The notes: generated by a model from the sequence alone, not told the origin. Shown: positions 1-9,498, counted from the stretch's first letter. The stretch is 64,000 bases of DNA from an uncultured Bacteroidota bacterium (GCA_902629505.1 CACORF010000001.1:159404-223403); one strand, 5' to 3'. Translations and numbers: made by a program.

Positions 1-692
1 GTACTGGTGTGAGAGCATATGAAGCTGGTGAGGTATGGCATTTACTTGATCAGAGAGTAGGAATGCCAATAACAAAGATTCCAATGAGAAACTTTGATAA
101 TATTTCAATGGATAAATATAATGTACTTGTTTTAGTCTCTGGTAATTATAAGTTATCAGATAGTCAGGTTCAAAAAATAAAGACATGGGCAGAAAATGGA
201 AATACTATAATAAGTATAGGAAGTGGGTCAAAATTATTAATTGACAAAAAAATAGTTGAAGAGGATCTTCTTGAAAAAGAAGAGTCTGATGAAATGGATT
301 ACCTTGCATATGGAGATGCAAGAGAAAACAGGGGTAAAGAGCAGATTGGGGGTGTTATACTTAATTCAATAATAGATCTTACACATCCATTGGCCTTTGG
401 GTATGAAAATAATACTCTGCCACTTTATAAGAATAATTCAATATGGCTAAAGCCTTCAAAGAACAGTTATTCATCTGTAGTTAGATACTCGGATGATTCC
501 CTTATAGATGGATTTCTTTCAGAAAAAAATAAGTCAAAAATAAATAAGTCTGTCTCTTTAGTTGTATCTAAAGTAGGAAGGGGAATTGCTGTTATGTTTG
601 CAGATAATCCTAATTTTAGAGGTGCATGGTATGGAACTAATAGGCTTTTTCTTAACGCTATACTCCTTGGAGACAAGATAAGAATCCCATAA
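1..692 (+). CDS. C-terminal part of an M14-family zinc carboxypeptidase-like protein (5' truncated by window edge)
   Basis: Reading frame is open to the window start (..GVRAYEAGEVWHLLDQRVGMPITKIPMRNF..); resembles the C-terminal region of M14 peptidases of Bacteroidota; the catalytic domain is outside the window. Confidence 0.6.
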   Translation, partial: TGVRAYEAGEVWHLLDQRVGMPITKIPMRNFDNISMDKYNVLVLVSGNYKLSDSQVQKIKTWAENGNTIISIGSGSKLLIDKKIVEEDLLEKEESDEMDYLAYGDARENRGKEQIGGVILNSIIDLTHPLAFGYENNTLPLYKNNSIWLKPSKNSYSSVVRYSDDSLIDGFLSEKNKSKINKSVSLVVSKVGRGIAVMFADNPNFRGAWYGTNRLFLNAILLGDKIRIP

Positions 693-1882
693 TGAAATGG
701 TTTAGAGATATAGGACCAGGTGTATTAATTGCTGCAGCTTTTATTGGACCCGGAACTGTGACTCTATGTACTATTGCGGGAGCCTCATTTGGTTATTCTT
801 TAATATGGGCTATCATTCTGTCAATCTTTTCTACAATTGTTTTACAAGAGATGTCTCTTAGAATAGGATTGATTACTAAAATGAACTTAGCTCAAGTAAT
901 AAGAATAAATATTAAATCTAAATTTTTAAACAGATTCCTGTTAGTTCTAATAATAAGTTCAATATTAATTGGAAATGCTGCATATGAAGCTGGAAATATT
1001 ACAGGAGCTTCTCTTGGAATTTCCGCAATTCTAAACTCACAATCTATCAATTATACACCAATTTTTATTGGATTAATAGCTTTTATTGTCCTTTATCAAG
1101 GAAATTATAAAGTATTAGAAAGATCACTTGTTTTTCTAGTTTTAATTATGAGTATATCTTTTTTTATAACTGCAATTATAACTAAGCCTGATATTAATGT
1201 ACTAATCAATGGAGTTATAACTCCAAAAATTGATTCAAATAATTTAACGATCATTTTAGGCTTAATTGGAACAACTGTAGTCCCATACAATCTTTTTCTT
1301 CACTCATCTTTAGTCTCTGAAAAGTGGAGCTCTGTAAACAAATTAAAAGTTGCAAGATTTGAAAGTTTTTTTTCAATTCTTATTGGAGGCATCGTATCTC
1401 TCTCTATTATAATTACAGCAGCTTCAGTAAATAACAAAGATGTAAATGGAGTAATTGATCTAGCTAAAGGTTTAGAGCCTTTATATGGGAATTCTGCAAT
1501 ATATTTTTTAGGTATAGGCCTTTTTGCATCAGGGATTACTTCATCCATAACTGCACCACTGGCTGCAGCATATGTTGCAAAAAGTTGCTTTGGTTGGCAA
1601 GATTCACTCAAGAATGTAAAATTTAGAGCTATTTGGATCATTATTTTAATTATTGGTGTACTGGTGTCAATGGTAAAAATAAATCCAATTGAAATAATAA
1701 AATTTGCCCAGTTTTCTAATAGTCTTCTACTACCAATTATTGCAATTATTCTTTTATGGCTGATTAATAATAAAAATATAATCAGTAATAAGTATAGTTA
1801 TAGATATCAAAATATTTTCGGTTTTCTTATAGTGATTATATCACTAATCCTAGGAACTAAAGGCTTAATATCACTCATATAA
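692..1882 (+). CDS. Nramp-family (YcsG-like) membrane transporter with non-canonical substrate site
   Basis: Nramp-like motifs (LIAAAFIGPGTVTLCTIAGASFGYSL; LIGTTVVPYNLFLHSSLV); TAATG overlaps with the preceding CDS and with pxpA. Confidence 0.9.
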   Translation: MKWFRDIGPGVLIAAAFIGPGTVTLCTIAGASFGYSLIWAIILSIFSTIVLQEMSLRIGLITKMNLAQVIRINIKSKFLNRFLLVLIISSILIGNAAYEAGNITGASLGISAILNSQSINYTPIFIGLIAFIVLYQGNYKVLERSLVFLVLIMSISFFITAIITKPDINVLINGVITPKIDSNNLTIILGLIGTTVVPYNLFLHSSLVSEKWSSVNKLKVARFESFFSILIGGIVSLSIIITAASVNNKDVNGVIDLAKGLEPLYGNSAIYFLGIGLFASGITSSITAPLAAAYVAKSCFGWQDSLKNVKFRAIWIIILIIGVLVSMVKINPIEIIKFAQFSNSLLLPIIAIILLWLINNKNIISNKYSYRYQNIFGFLIVIISLILGTKGLISLI

Positions 1883-2595
1883 TGTTAAACATAAATTGTG
1901 ATTTAGGAGAGGGACTTAATAATGAGCATATCATTATGCCGTTGATTCATTCATGTAATATTGCATGCGGTGGTCATGCAGGTGATATAGGAAGTATGAT
2001 TGAATGTGTTGAAATATCAATAAAAAATAAAGTAAAAATAGGTGCTCACCCATCTTACCCAGACAAAATAAATTTTGGAAGAAAAAAAATAGATATTTCA
2101 CCTTCTGAATTATCATTTAGTATAATCTCTCAAATTGAATCTCTAGAGGCAATTGCAAATTCATATGGTGTTACTCTTAATCATATTAAGGCTCATGGAG
2201 CACTTTATAATCAAATGATAATTGATGCTGATCTTTCTAACTTATATCTGGATACTATAAAAGAATTCAAAAGTAAATACTCTATTTATATTCCATATAA
2301 ATCTGAAATTGAAAATATAGCTTTGAAAAGAGGATTCAGTATTGTCTATGAAGTATTTGGAGATAGAAATTATAATGATGATTTAAGTTTAGTTTCTAGA
2401 GATGATGAAAACGCATTAATTACTGATCCAGAGGCTGTTATTGAACATATTAATACTATGAAAGAATCAGATACCGTTAAAACTATAAATGGGAATTTTC
2501 AAAAAATAAAGTTTGACACAATTTGTATACATTCTGACACAAATAATTCTATAGATATACTTAAAAAAATAAATAAAGAATTTAATGGAAGATAA
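1882..2595 (+). CDS. pxpA: 5-oxoprolinase subunit PxpA (LamB/YcsF family)
   Basis: MLNINCDLGEG..., SCNIACGGHAGD, IGAHPSYPD, HIKAHGALYN motifs. Confidence 0.95.
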   Translation: MLNINCDLGEGLNNEHIIMPLIHSCNIACGGHAGDIGSMIECVEISIKNKVKIGAHPSYPDKINFGRKKIDISPSELSFSIISQIESLEAIANSYGVTLNHIKAHGALYNQMIIDADLSNLYLDTIKEFKSKYSIYIPYKSEIENIALKRGFSIVYEVFGDRNYNDDLSLVSRDDENALITDPEAVIEHINTMKESDTVKTINGNFQKIKFDTICIHSDTNNSIDILKKINKEFNGR

Positions 2596-3295
2596 TCTTA
2601 AAACATATTTTGTTTATAATGAGAGTTCAATTTTAATATTATATGATTGTCCTATCAACTCTAAACTAATTAGTGATTTATCAAATGCTAAAAAAAGAAT
2701 CGAGATAAACCTTAATGATTGTATTGTTGAGATTGTACAATCAATTAATTCATTATTAGTAATTTTTGATTTAGGTAAAATATCAACTGATGATATTATT
2801 ACTGAATTAAAAAAAATTGAAATTAAAGAGAATGATCAATTAGAATCCCATAAAACATGGCAAATCCCAATTTGTTATGATTTAAAATATGCAGTTGATC
2901 TTGAGAACTTAGCAAAAGAAAAAAAGCTATCTCCATTAGATATAATTAATATTCACAAATCAAAAGTCTATGATGTTTTGTCAATGGGATTTTTGCCTGG
3001 TTTTATGTATTTGGGTTTTACCAATGAGAATATTTATTGCGAAAGGAAGGAAAACCCTTCTTTAAACATAAAAAAAGGGTCTATTGGAATTGCATTAAAC
3101 CAGACATGCATTTACCCTCAAGATAGTCCTGGAGGATGGCATATTATTGGTGTTTCACCTTTAGATTTTTTTAATTTAAAATCTAAAAATCCCTGTTTTG
3201 CAAAGCCTGGTGATAAAATTCAATTTATTGAAATATCTAGCAGACAATATCAAAAAATGAAAAAAGAAAAGTCAATCAAACCAATATCTAAATAA
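2585..3295 (+). CDS. pxpB: 5-oxoprolinase subunit PxpB (KipI family)
   Basis: GFLPGFMYLG, GSIGIALNQTCIYPQDSPGGWHIIG motifs; overlaps pxpA. Confidence 0.95.
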   Translation: MEDNLKTYFVYNESSILILYDCPINSKLISDLSNAKKRIEINLNDCIVEIVQSINSLLVIFDLGKISTDDIITELKKIEIKENDQLESHKTWQIPICYDLKYAVDLENLAKEKKLSPLDIINIHKSKVYDVLSMGFLPGFMYLGFTNENIYCERKENPSLNIKKGSIGIALNQTCIYPQDSPGGWHIIGVSPLDFFNLKSKNPCFAKPGDKIQFIEISSRQYQKMKKEKSIKPISK

Positions 3296-4129
3296 ATGAT
3301 TAAAGTAATTCAACCAGGTCTTTTCACAACAATACAGGATGGAGGAAGACATGGTTACAGAAATATTGGAATACCTTCTTCTGGTTTTATGGATCAAGAA
3401 AGCGCATGGGCTGCTAATAAAATTGTTAATAATAATAAGGATGAATCTCTATTTGAGATTACATTAACTGGACCAACTCTAGGTTTTAATGGCAATTATC
3501 TTATATCAATTACAGGAGGTGATTTTAATCCCTTAATTAATGAATTTCCTGTTGATATGTATCAACCAATTAAAGTTGAGTTAGGAGATACATTAAAATT
3601 AAACAATACTAAAAATGGTGCTAGATGCTATTTAGCTATTTCAGGAGGACTTAATGTAAAATCTATATTTGGCAGTAAGTCATTCTATAATAACATATCT
3701 GATTCATATTACTTAAAAAAGGGGGATAAAATTAAAGTTTCAAAAAAATTTAAAAATAAAATTTTAAAATGGGACAGACTGAGATTTAATATAAATAGAT
3801 CTATGAAAGTTTTTAAAGGTCCTGAATTTGATTTGCTATCAACTAATTCAAAAAATAAATTGTTTAAAAATGAATTTACTATTAGTACTAACAATAGAAT
3901 GGCTTATAATCTTAAGGAAAATCTTAATGATGAGATAAAATCAATTATTTCATCACCTGTATTGCCTGGTTCAGTTCAATTGACTCCATCAGGGAAAATG
4001 ATTATACTTCATAGAGATTGCCAAACCACAGGCGGATACTCAAGAATTCTCCAGCTTAGTATAAGTTCATTAAACCATTTATCACAAATAAAATCTAATG
4101 AAAAAATTAAATTTAGTCTTATTAATTAG
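3296..4129 (+). CDS. pxpC: 5-oxoprolinase subunit PxpC (KipA family, biotin-dependent carboxyltransferase-like)
   Basis: IQPGLFTTIQDGGRHGYRNIGIPSSGFMDQESAWAAN and TPSGKMIILHRDCQTTGGYSRI motifs. Confidence 0.95.
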   Translation: MIKVIQPGLFTTIQDGGRHGYRNIGIPSSGFMDQESAWAANKIVNNNKDESLFEITLTGPTLGFNGNYLISITGGDFNPLINEFPVDMYQPIKVELGDTLKLNNTKNGARCYLAISGGLNVKSIFGSKSFYNNISDSYYLKKGDKIKVSKKFKNKILKWDRLRFNINRSMKVFKGPEFDLLSTNSKNKLFKNEFTISTNNRMAYNLKENLNDEIKSIISSPVLPGSVQLTPSGKMIILHRDCQTTGGYSRILQLSISSLNHLSQIKSNEKIKFSLIN

Positions 4130-4763
4130 TAATAATGTTTATCTCAATTAATTTGGTTTCATTAATTTTTTTCTCTTGCCTATTCTTTATCCTATAAAAT
4201 TTTCTTAATGTTCTCTCTTGTGATTTATCAGCAATAAATATTGTATCATTTTCAATTTTTGCCCCTGAGTCTTTCATTAGTTTTGCAATTTGATCATTAA
4301 TAGACTTTATTTCTTGTTTTAACACTCTTCTTTCTAAAATGCCATTAAGATTGCTATCAATTCTGACATTTTTTACTTTATTTATTAGCATAAGTACTCT
4401 AGAGTCTCCTCCTTGTCCATAAAGTGTAGGAGTATTATAGCTGTTTTGATCTCTTAATTTTTTTCCATTAATAATAACATCAATAGGGCCTTGATGCCTG
4501 AAACTAAAAGATCTTTTTGAAATAAATTCTTGAAGATTAATAATAATTTGAAGATCTGGTCTATAAAATTGAGATTTTAAAACTCCTCTTAGTAGCTCAT
4601 CTCTATCTCTAGCAGTATATTCCTCCCCAAATAGAAAAATTGTTGGAAGTCTTTTTGTCCCTACATTAACATTCTTGAGATCAATCTTAGAACCTTCTTC
4701 CTGTCCATAAATATTACCAAATGATATTATTAAAACTAAAAAAGTTATTAAATAAGATCTCAT
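4122..4763 (-). CDS. Secreted/periplasmic protein of unknown function
   Basis: N-terminal signal peptide MRSYLITFLVLIISFGNIYG|QEEG; no family recognised. Confidence 0.65.
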   Translation of the reverse strand: MRSYLITFLVLIISFGNIYGQEEGSKIDLKNVNVGTKRLPTIFLFGEEYTARDRDELLRGVLKSQFYRPDLQIIINLQEFISKRSFSFRHQGPIDVIINGKKLRDQNSYNTPTLYGQGGDSRVLMLINKVKNVRIDSNLNGILERRVLKQEIKSINDQIAKLMKDSGAKIENDTIFIADKSQERTLRKFYRIKNRQEKKINETKLIEINIITN

Positions 4764-4790
4764 ATTTAAAATTAAAAAAAAGAATCAATT

Positions 4791-6257
4791 TTATTCTGGC
4801 ACTTTAAAAACTAAAGGATCAAAATCCCACAAATATGGAAGAAGAAAGAAAACAAATATAGTTAGTAGGATAATTGAAATTAGGTTCATCCATATTCCAA
4901 CCCTGACCATATCAGGAATTCTTAAATAACCCGATCCAAAAACAATAGCATTTGGTGGAGTCGCTACAGGAAGCATAAATGCACATGAAGCAGCAACTGT
5001 TGCAGATACCATTAATATAAATGGATGAACATCAATTGTCATCGACATTGGATAAAGAATAGGAAGAAGCATTGCAGTTGTTGCAAGGTTGGATGTAATT
5101 TCAGTTAAAAAATTAACTGATGCAATTAGAATGAAGACTAATAATATCAAAGAAACACCATCCAATAAAGTCATTTGATTACCTATCCATAATGCTAGGC
5201 CACTGTCTTTAAATCCGGCTGCAAGAGCCATACCTCCTCCAAATAATAACAAAATCCCCCATGGTAGCTTAACAGCTTCATCCCATTTTAAAATTTTTCT
5301 TTCCCTATTTTTTGTAGGTAATAAAAATATTATAATAGCTCCTGTCATAGCAATAATTGTATCATCAATACCAGGTATGATTGATTCAAGTAAGTAAGAA
5401 CGGCTTATCCATGCAAATGCTGTAAATGCAAAAACTGCAGCTACTAATTTCTCTTCATAACTTATTTTCCCTAAAGCATTTAATTGTTTGTAAATCTCCT
5501 CTCTTCCACCTGGAAAAGTTTTCTGTTTAAACTTAAATGCAATACCTGTTATGTATTTCCAACATATAAATAAAAGAATAATTGAAATTGGAAAACCAAA
5601 TTGGAACCATTTAGCAAAGGTTATCTCATACCCAAAAGTTTCCTCAACAACACCAGCTAATACTAAGTTTGGAGGTGTTCCAATTAAAGTAGCAACACCA
5701 CCAATTGATGCACTGTAAGCAATAGCAAGCATTAGAGCTTTTCCGAAATTTAAATTCTCGTCCTCAATTGTTTCGGGGTTATCTCTTAACTGTGCAACAA
5801 TTGCAATTGCAATGGGTAACATCATAACAGCAGTTGCTGTGTTTGATATCCACATTGACATAAACGCAGTGGCAATCATAAAACCCAGAATAATATTAAC
5901 AATGTTAGTTCCAATTACATTTATGATATTTAATGCAATTCGCTTATGCAAATTCCATTTTTCAATTGCAATTGCTATTATAAAGCCACCTATATAAAGA
6001 AAAACATACTTATGTCCAAATGAAGCAGTTGTTTCAGTTAATCCTAAACCACCAGTGAGTGGAAACAATATAATTGGTAATAATGCAGTCACAGCTATTG
6101 GTATAGCTTCTGTAATCCACCAAATTGCTATCCAAATAGTCGAGGCGAGTATGGCATTCGCTCTAGGGTTTAGACTTTCAGGATTAAAGAAAAACAATAC
6201 AGCTAAAAAAGCTAGAGGCCCTGATATTAAGCCTATATTTTTTGAATTAATATTCAT
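4791..6257 (-). CDS. DASS/SLC13-family sodium:anion (dicarboxylate-type) symporter
   Basis: SIGGVATLIGTPPNLVLAG and ATPPNAIVFGSGYLRIPDMVRVG motifs; multiple TM segments. Confidence 0.9.
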   Translation of the reverse strand: MNINSKNIGLISGPLAFLAVLFFFNPESLNPRANAILASTIWIAIWWITEAIPIAVTALLPIILFPLTGGLGLTETTASFGHKYVFLYIGGFIIAIAIEKWNLHKRIALNIINVIGTNIVNIILGFMIATAFMSMWISNTATAVMMLPIAIAIVAQLRDNPETIEDENLNFGKALMLAIAYSASIGGVATLIGTPPNLVLAGVVEETFGYEITFAKWFQFGFPISIILLFICWKYITGIAFKFKQKTFPGGREEIYKQLNALGKISYEEKLVAAVFAFTAFAWISRSYLLESIIPGIDDTIIAMTGAIIIFLLPTKNRERKILKWDEAVKLPWGILLLFGGGMALAAGFKDSGLALWIGNQMTLLDGVSLILLVFILIASVNFLTEITSNLATTAMLLPILYPMSMTIDVHPFILMVSATVAASCAFMLPVATPPNAIVFGSGYLRIPDMVRVGIWMNLISIILLTIFVFFLLPYLWDFDPLVFKVPE

Positions 6258-6278
6258 ATTCTGGTTTTAAAAATAATC

Positions 6279-6286
6279 TATTTTTG
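6279..6286 (+). promoter_or_regulatory. Candidate Bacteroidota -7 element (TATTTTTG) upstream of glycerate kinase
   Basis: Matches TANNTTTG 29 nt upstream of the ATG; no clear -33 TTTG. Confidence 0.4.
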
Positions 6287-6315
6287 TTTACAATAGATAG
6301 AAAAACCATTTTGCA

Positions 6316-7425
6316 ATGAAAATTTTAATTGCTCCAGATAAATTTAAAGGATCCTTGAGTGCTATTCAAGTATGTGATGCAATTTCAAAAGGTATAAAAA
6401 TTGATGAATCTAACCATGAAATAATATCATGTCCGATGGCTGATGGAGGAGAGGGATCAATTGATATAATAAATAATTATTTAGATCTTGAACCTATAGA
6501 TTTGATTGTCAAAGATCCATTATTTCGTCCAATAAAGTCTACTTATTATTTTACAGACTTAACAGCTTATATTGAAATGTCATCAGCCTCAGGATTGTCC
6601 TTGCTTAAAAAAGAAGAACAAAACTGCATGAATACTACCTCTTTTGGAACGGGTCAATTGATTAAAGATGCAATAAGTAGAGGTTTTACTACAATAAACT
6701 TATATATTGGAGGAAGTGCCACAAATGATGGCGGAATAGGTATAGCTTCAGCGTTAGGATTTGAATTTTATGATAAGTTTAAAAAACTATTGACCCCAAT
6801 AGGAAAAAATCTCAACTTAATTAATTATATCAATGGAAGTAGGGTCAATTATAATTTTAATGAAATTAATATAAATTTAATATGTGATGTTGATAATCCG
6901 TTACATGGTAAACATGGTGCAGCATATGTTTATGCTAGACAAAAAGGAGCAAACTCACTTGAAATAAAAAAATTAGATCAAGGATTAATCAACTTACAAT
7001 CAATATTACTAAAATATGATTTTCCAAATGTTGCTAATATTCCTGGAACAGGTGCTGCCGGAGGAGTAGGGGGTGGTCTAGTTTCTTTAGTTGGAGCAAA
7101 ATTAATTTCAGGTATTAAGAATCTAATAGAAATTACTCAATTAGAGTCAATGATTAAGGACTGTGACATAATAATTACAGGAGAAGGTAAAATAGATTTG
7201 CAAACCGAAAAAGGAAAAGTAATAAGTGGTATTTGTAACCTAGCAAGAAAATATAAAAAATCTATTATTGCAGTTTGTGGAGATGAAGATGAAAATGCAT
7301 CTAAGAGATTAGGATTAAAAAAGGTTTACACCATTTTAGAAATAGCTGACTCAATTACTGACGCAATAGTTAATGGAGAAAAATACTTAATTGATATAGG
7401 CTCTAAAATCTTGAAAGACATATAA
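6316..7425 (+). CDS. Glycerate kinase (GarK/GlxK family)
   Basis: MKILIAPDKFKGSLSA, MADGGEGS, YIGGSATNDGGIGIASALG, ITGEGKID..T..GK motifs. Confidence 0.95.
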   Translation: MKILIAPDKFKGSLSAIQVCDAISKGIKIDESNHEIISCPMADGGEGSIDIINNYLDLEPIDLIVKDPLFRPIKSTYYFTDLTAYIEMSSASGLSLLKKEEQNCMNTTSFGTGQLIKDAISRGFTTINLYIGGSATNDGGIGIASALGFEFYDKFKKLLTPIGKNLNLINYINGSRVNYNFNEININLICDVDNPLHGKHGAAYVYARQKGANSLEIKKLDQGLINLQSILLKYDFPNVANIPGTGAAGGVGGGLVSLVGAKLISGIKNLIEITQLESMIKDCDIIITGEGKIDLQTEKGKVISGICNLARKYKKSIIAVCGDEDENASKRLGLKKVYTILEIADSITDAIVNGEKYLIDIGSKILKDI

Positions 7426-7426
7426 A

Positions 7427-7453
7427 AAAACCCTGAAAAAAAATCAGGGTTTT
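7427..7453. terminator. Rho-independent terminator, mainly serving tRNA-Ser on the - strand and weakly the + strand
   Basis: CCCTGA-A7-TCAGGG hairpin (7431-7449); seven or more U's follow on the - strand, four U's on the + strand. Confidence 0.85.
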
Positions 7454-7454
7454 G

Positions 7455-7539
7455 CGGAGAAAGAGGGATTCGAACCCCCGGAGGTATGACCCTCAACAGT
7501 TTTCAAGACTGCCGCATTCGACCACTCTGCCATTTCTCC
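7455..7539 (-). tRNA. tRNA-Ser (anticodon UGA)
   Basis: - strand: GGAGAAATGGCAGAGTGGTCGAATGCGGCAGTCTTGAAAACTGTTGAGGGTCATACCTCCGGGGGTTCGAATCCCTCTTTCTCCG; GGAGAAA/TTTCTCC acceptor, long variable arm, GGTTCGAATCC T-arm; CCA not encoded. Confidence 0.95.
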
Positions 7540-7550
7540 TAATGCAGTTG

Positions 7551-7558
7551 CAAATATA
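7551..7558 (-). promoter_or_regulatory. -7 element (TATATTTG) for tRNA-Ser
   Basis: TANNTTTG match ending 12 nt from the tRNA 5' end, as expected for a TSS just upstream of the mature tRNA. Confidence 0.6.
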
Positions 7559-7628
7559 CATGATTTTGCATAGAAAAATATTTTAATACTCAGCTAAATC
7601 AAAAAATAATTGTCTTACTTTTAAACAA

Positions 7629-8402
7629 ATGCTACTAGATCCAAATTCTATTTTAATTCTCTTTGCTCTTGGTCTATTTGCTGGAGTAGTCAATACTTTA
7701 GCTGGTGGAGGCTCATTAGTGACTCTTCCAGTTTTAATTCTCTTTTTAGGATTAGATGAAGCTACTGCCAATGGTACAAATAGATTGATGGTTATATCAG
7801 CTGCACTGGTTGCAAGCTATGGCTATCGAAGCAAAGGAATAGCAACCCATCCTTGGGGACTGTACTTTGGAATTGCAGCTACTTTTGGAGCAATAATTGG
7901 TGCAAGAATTGCAATTGATATTGATGGAGATACATTTAAAAGGTTTTTAGCTATAATAATGATAACAGTCGGAATAATAATAGTTTTTAGATCAAAATCA
8001 ATTGCATCTTTAGACCTACCAGAGAGGTTATCTGGTAGATATCTAATGGGGGGTCTCATAGGTTTCTTTTTTATTGGAGTATATGGAGGTTTTCTTCAAG
8101 CTGGAGTTGGAATAATAATAATGCTATTATTAACACAACTAAACAGGATGGACCTGCTTAGGACTAACTCCGTTAAAGCATTTTCTGTCTTTATTTACTC
8201 TATTGCAGCCGTACTAATCTTCGCATTAGATGGAAAAATATTATGGATGGTTGGTTTCTGGATGGTTATAGGTTCTATTATTGGTGCATGGTTATCTAGT
8301 AGATGGTCAGTAAAAAAAGGAGACAAGGTGATTAGAATAACTCTTTTAATAATGGTCTCTTATATGGCTGTAAAATTATGGATGGATACCTTTAGTAGTT
8401 AG
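7629..8402 (+). CDS. TSUP (TauE/SafE) family sulfite-exporter-like permease
   Basis: LFAGVVNTLAGGGSLVTLPVLILFLGLDEATANGTNRL motif; polytopic membrane protein. Confidence 0.9.
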   Translation: MLLDPNSILILFALGLFAGVVNTLAGGGSLVTLPVLILFLGLDEATANGTNRLMVISAALVASYGYRSKGIATHPWGLYFGIAATFGAIIGARIAIDIDGDTFKRFLAIIMITVGIIIVFRSKSIASLDLPERLSGRYLMGGLIGFFFIGVYGGFLQAGVGIIIMLLLTQLNRMDLLRTNSVKAFSVFIYSIAAVLIFALDGKILWMVGFWMVIGSIIGAWLSSRWSVKKGDKVIRITLLIMVSYMAVKLWMDTFSS

Positions 8403-9498
8403 TATATTCCTTAATACTAAGTCCATAACCAGAAAGTCCTACACGATTTATTTGTTCTGAATTACTAAGTAAATTTATGTTTGATATACCAATATCATGG
8501 AGTATCTGTGCTCCAATACCAAAGTCTTTAAAGTCAATCTTAGGTTTGTCTTCTTTACTATTAAAAGACTTTAATTTTTTAATAATATCGTCAGGAGATT
8601 GATTTTGATTAATAAATATAACTGCTCCTTTACCTTCTTTATTTATTTTTTCAAATATCTTATCATATCTTTTTTCATTAGTTCCAGATAAAATTTTAGT
8701 TACATCATTATCAATGATCGAGGAATTTATTCTAGTTAATATTGAGTCATCCCTATTAAACTCTCCTAGAGTTAATGCTATATGGATTTGATCATTGTTT
8801 GTCTGCTTGTAACCTCTTAGTCTATAGCTTCCAAATTGAATATGAATTTCTTCATCAAAAATTTTGCTGATAAGACTATCGTTTTTCATTCTGTAAGCAA
8901 CTAAATCTTCTATAGAGACTATTTTAAGATCAAACTTATTAGCTACTTCCATTAACTCTGGTAATCTTGACATTGTACCGTCATCATTCATAATCTCTAC
9001 TATAACCCCAGCAGATTTAAAACCAGCTAGTCTTGCAAAATCAATAGCTGCTTCTGTGTGCCCAGTTCTTCTAAGTACTCCACCATCTTTAGCAATTAGA
9101 GGAAATACATGACCTGGTTTTTGGAGATCATCAGGCTTTGTATTCTTGTTAACTAAAGCTTGTACTGTTTTAGCTCTATCAGCGGCTGAAATACCCGATG
9201 TTACACCATTGCCTTTTAAATCTACCGATACTGTAAATGCTGTTTCAAGTGGATCTGTATTATTAGGAACCATTTTTTCTAGATTCAGTTTTAAACACAA
9301 TTTCTCCGACATAGGTACACAAATTAGACCTCTTCCATTCTTAGCCATGAAATTAATTTTTGAGGAGTCAATTGTTTCAGCAGCTGTTATGAAATCACCT
9401 TCGTTCTCTCTGTTTTCATCGTCAACTACTATAATTATTTCACCTTTTTTAATTGATTCAATAGCATCCTCAATTTTATCTAATTTAATTTCAGTCAT
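8392..9498 (-). CDS. ribB: 3,4-dihydroxy-2-butanone-4-phosphate synthase with degenerate GTP cyclohydrolase II-like C-terminal domain
   Basis: RibB motifs VVDDENRENEGDFITAAE, TVSVDLKGNGVTSGISAADRAKT, RRTGHTEAAIDFARLAG; C-terminal RibA-like region lacks the Zn Cys cluster. Confidence 0.93.
   Translation of the reverse strand: MTEIKLDKIEDAIESIKKGEIIIVVDDENRENEGDFITAAETIDSSKINFMAKNGRGLICVPMSEKLCLKLNLEKMVPNNTDPLETAFTVSVDLKGNGVTSGISAADRAKTVQALVNKNTKPDDLQKPGHVFPLIAKDGGVLRRTGHTEAAIDFARLAGFKSAGVIVEIMNDDGTMSRLPELMEVANKFDLKIVSIEDLVAYRMKNDSLISKIFDEEIHIQFGSYRLRGYKQTNNDQIHIALTLGEFNRDDSILTRINSSIIDNDVTKILSGTNEKRYDKIFEKINKEGKGAVIFINQNQSPDDIIKKLKSFNSKEDKPKIDFKDFGIGAQILHDIGISNINLLSNSEQINRVGLSGYGLSIKEYTNY

Noticed and set aside
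1105-1641. ORF-track - strand ORFs (61 and 113 aa) antisense to the Nramp-like gene
   Set aside because: Fully inside a well-supported + strand gene; no recognisable family or signal.
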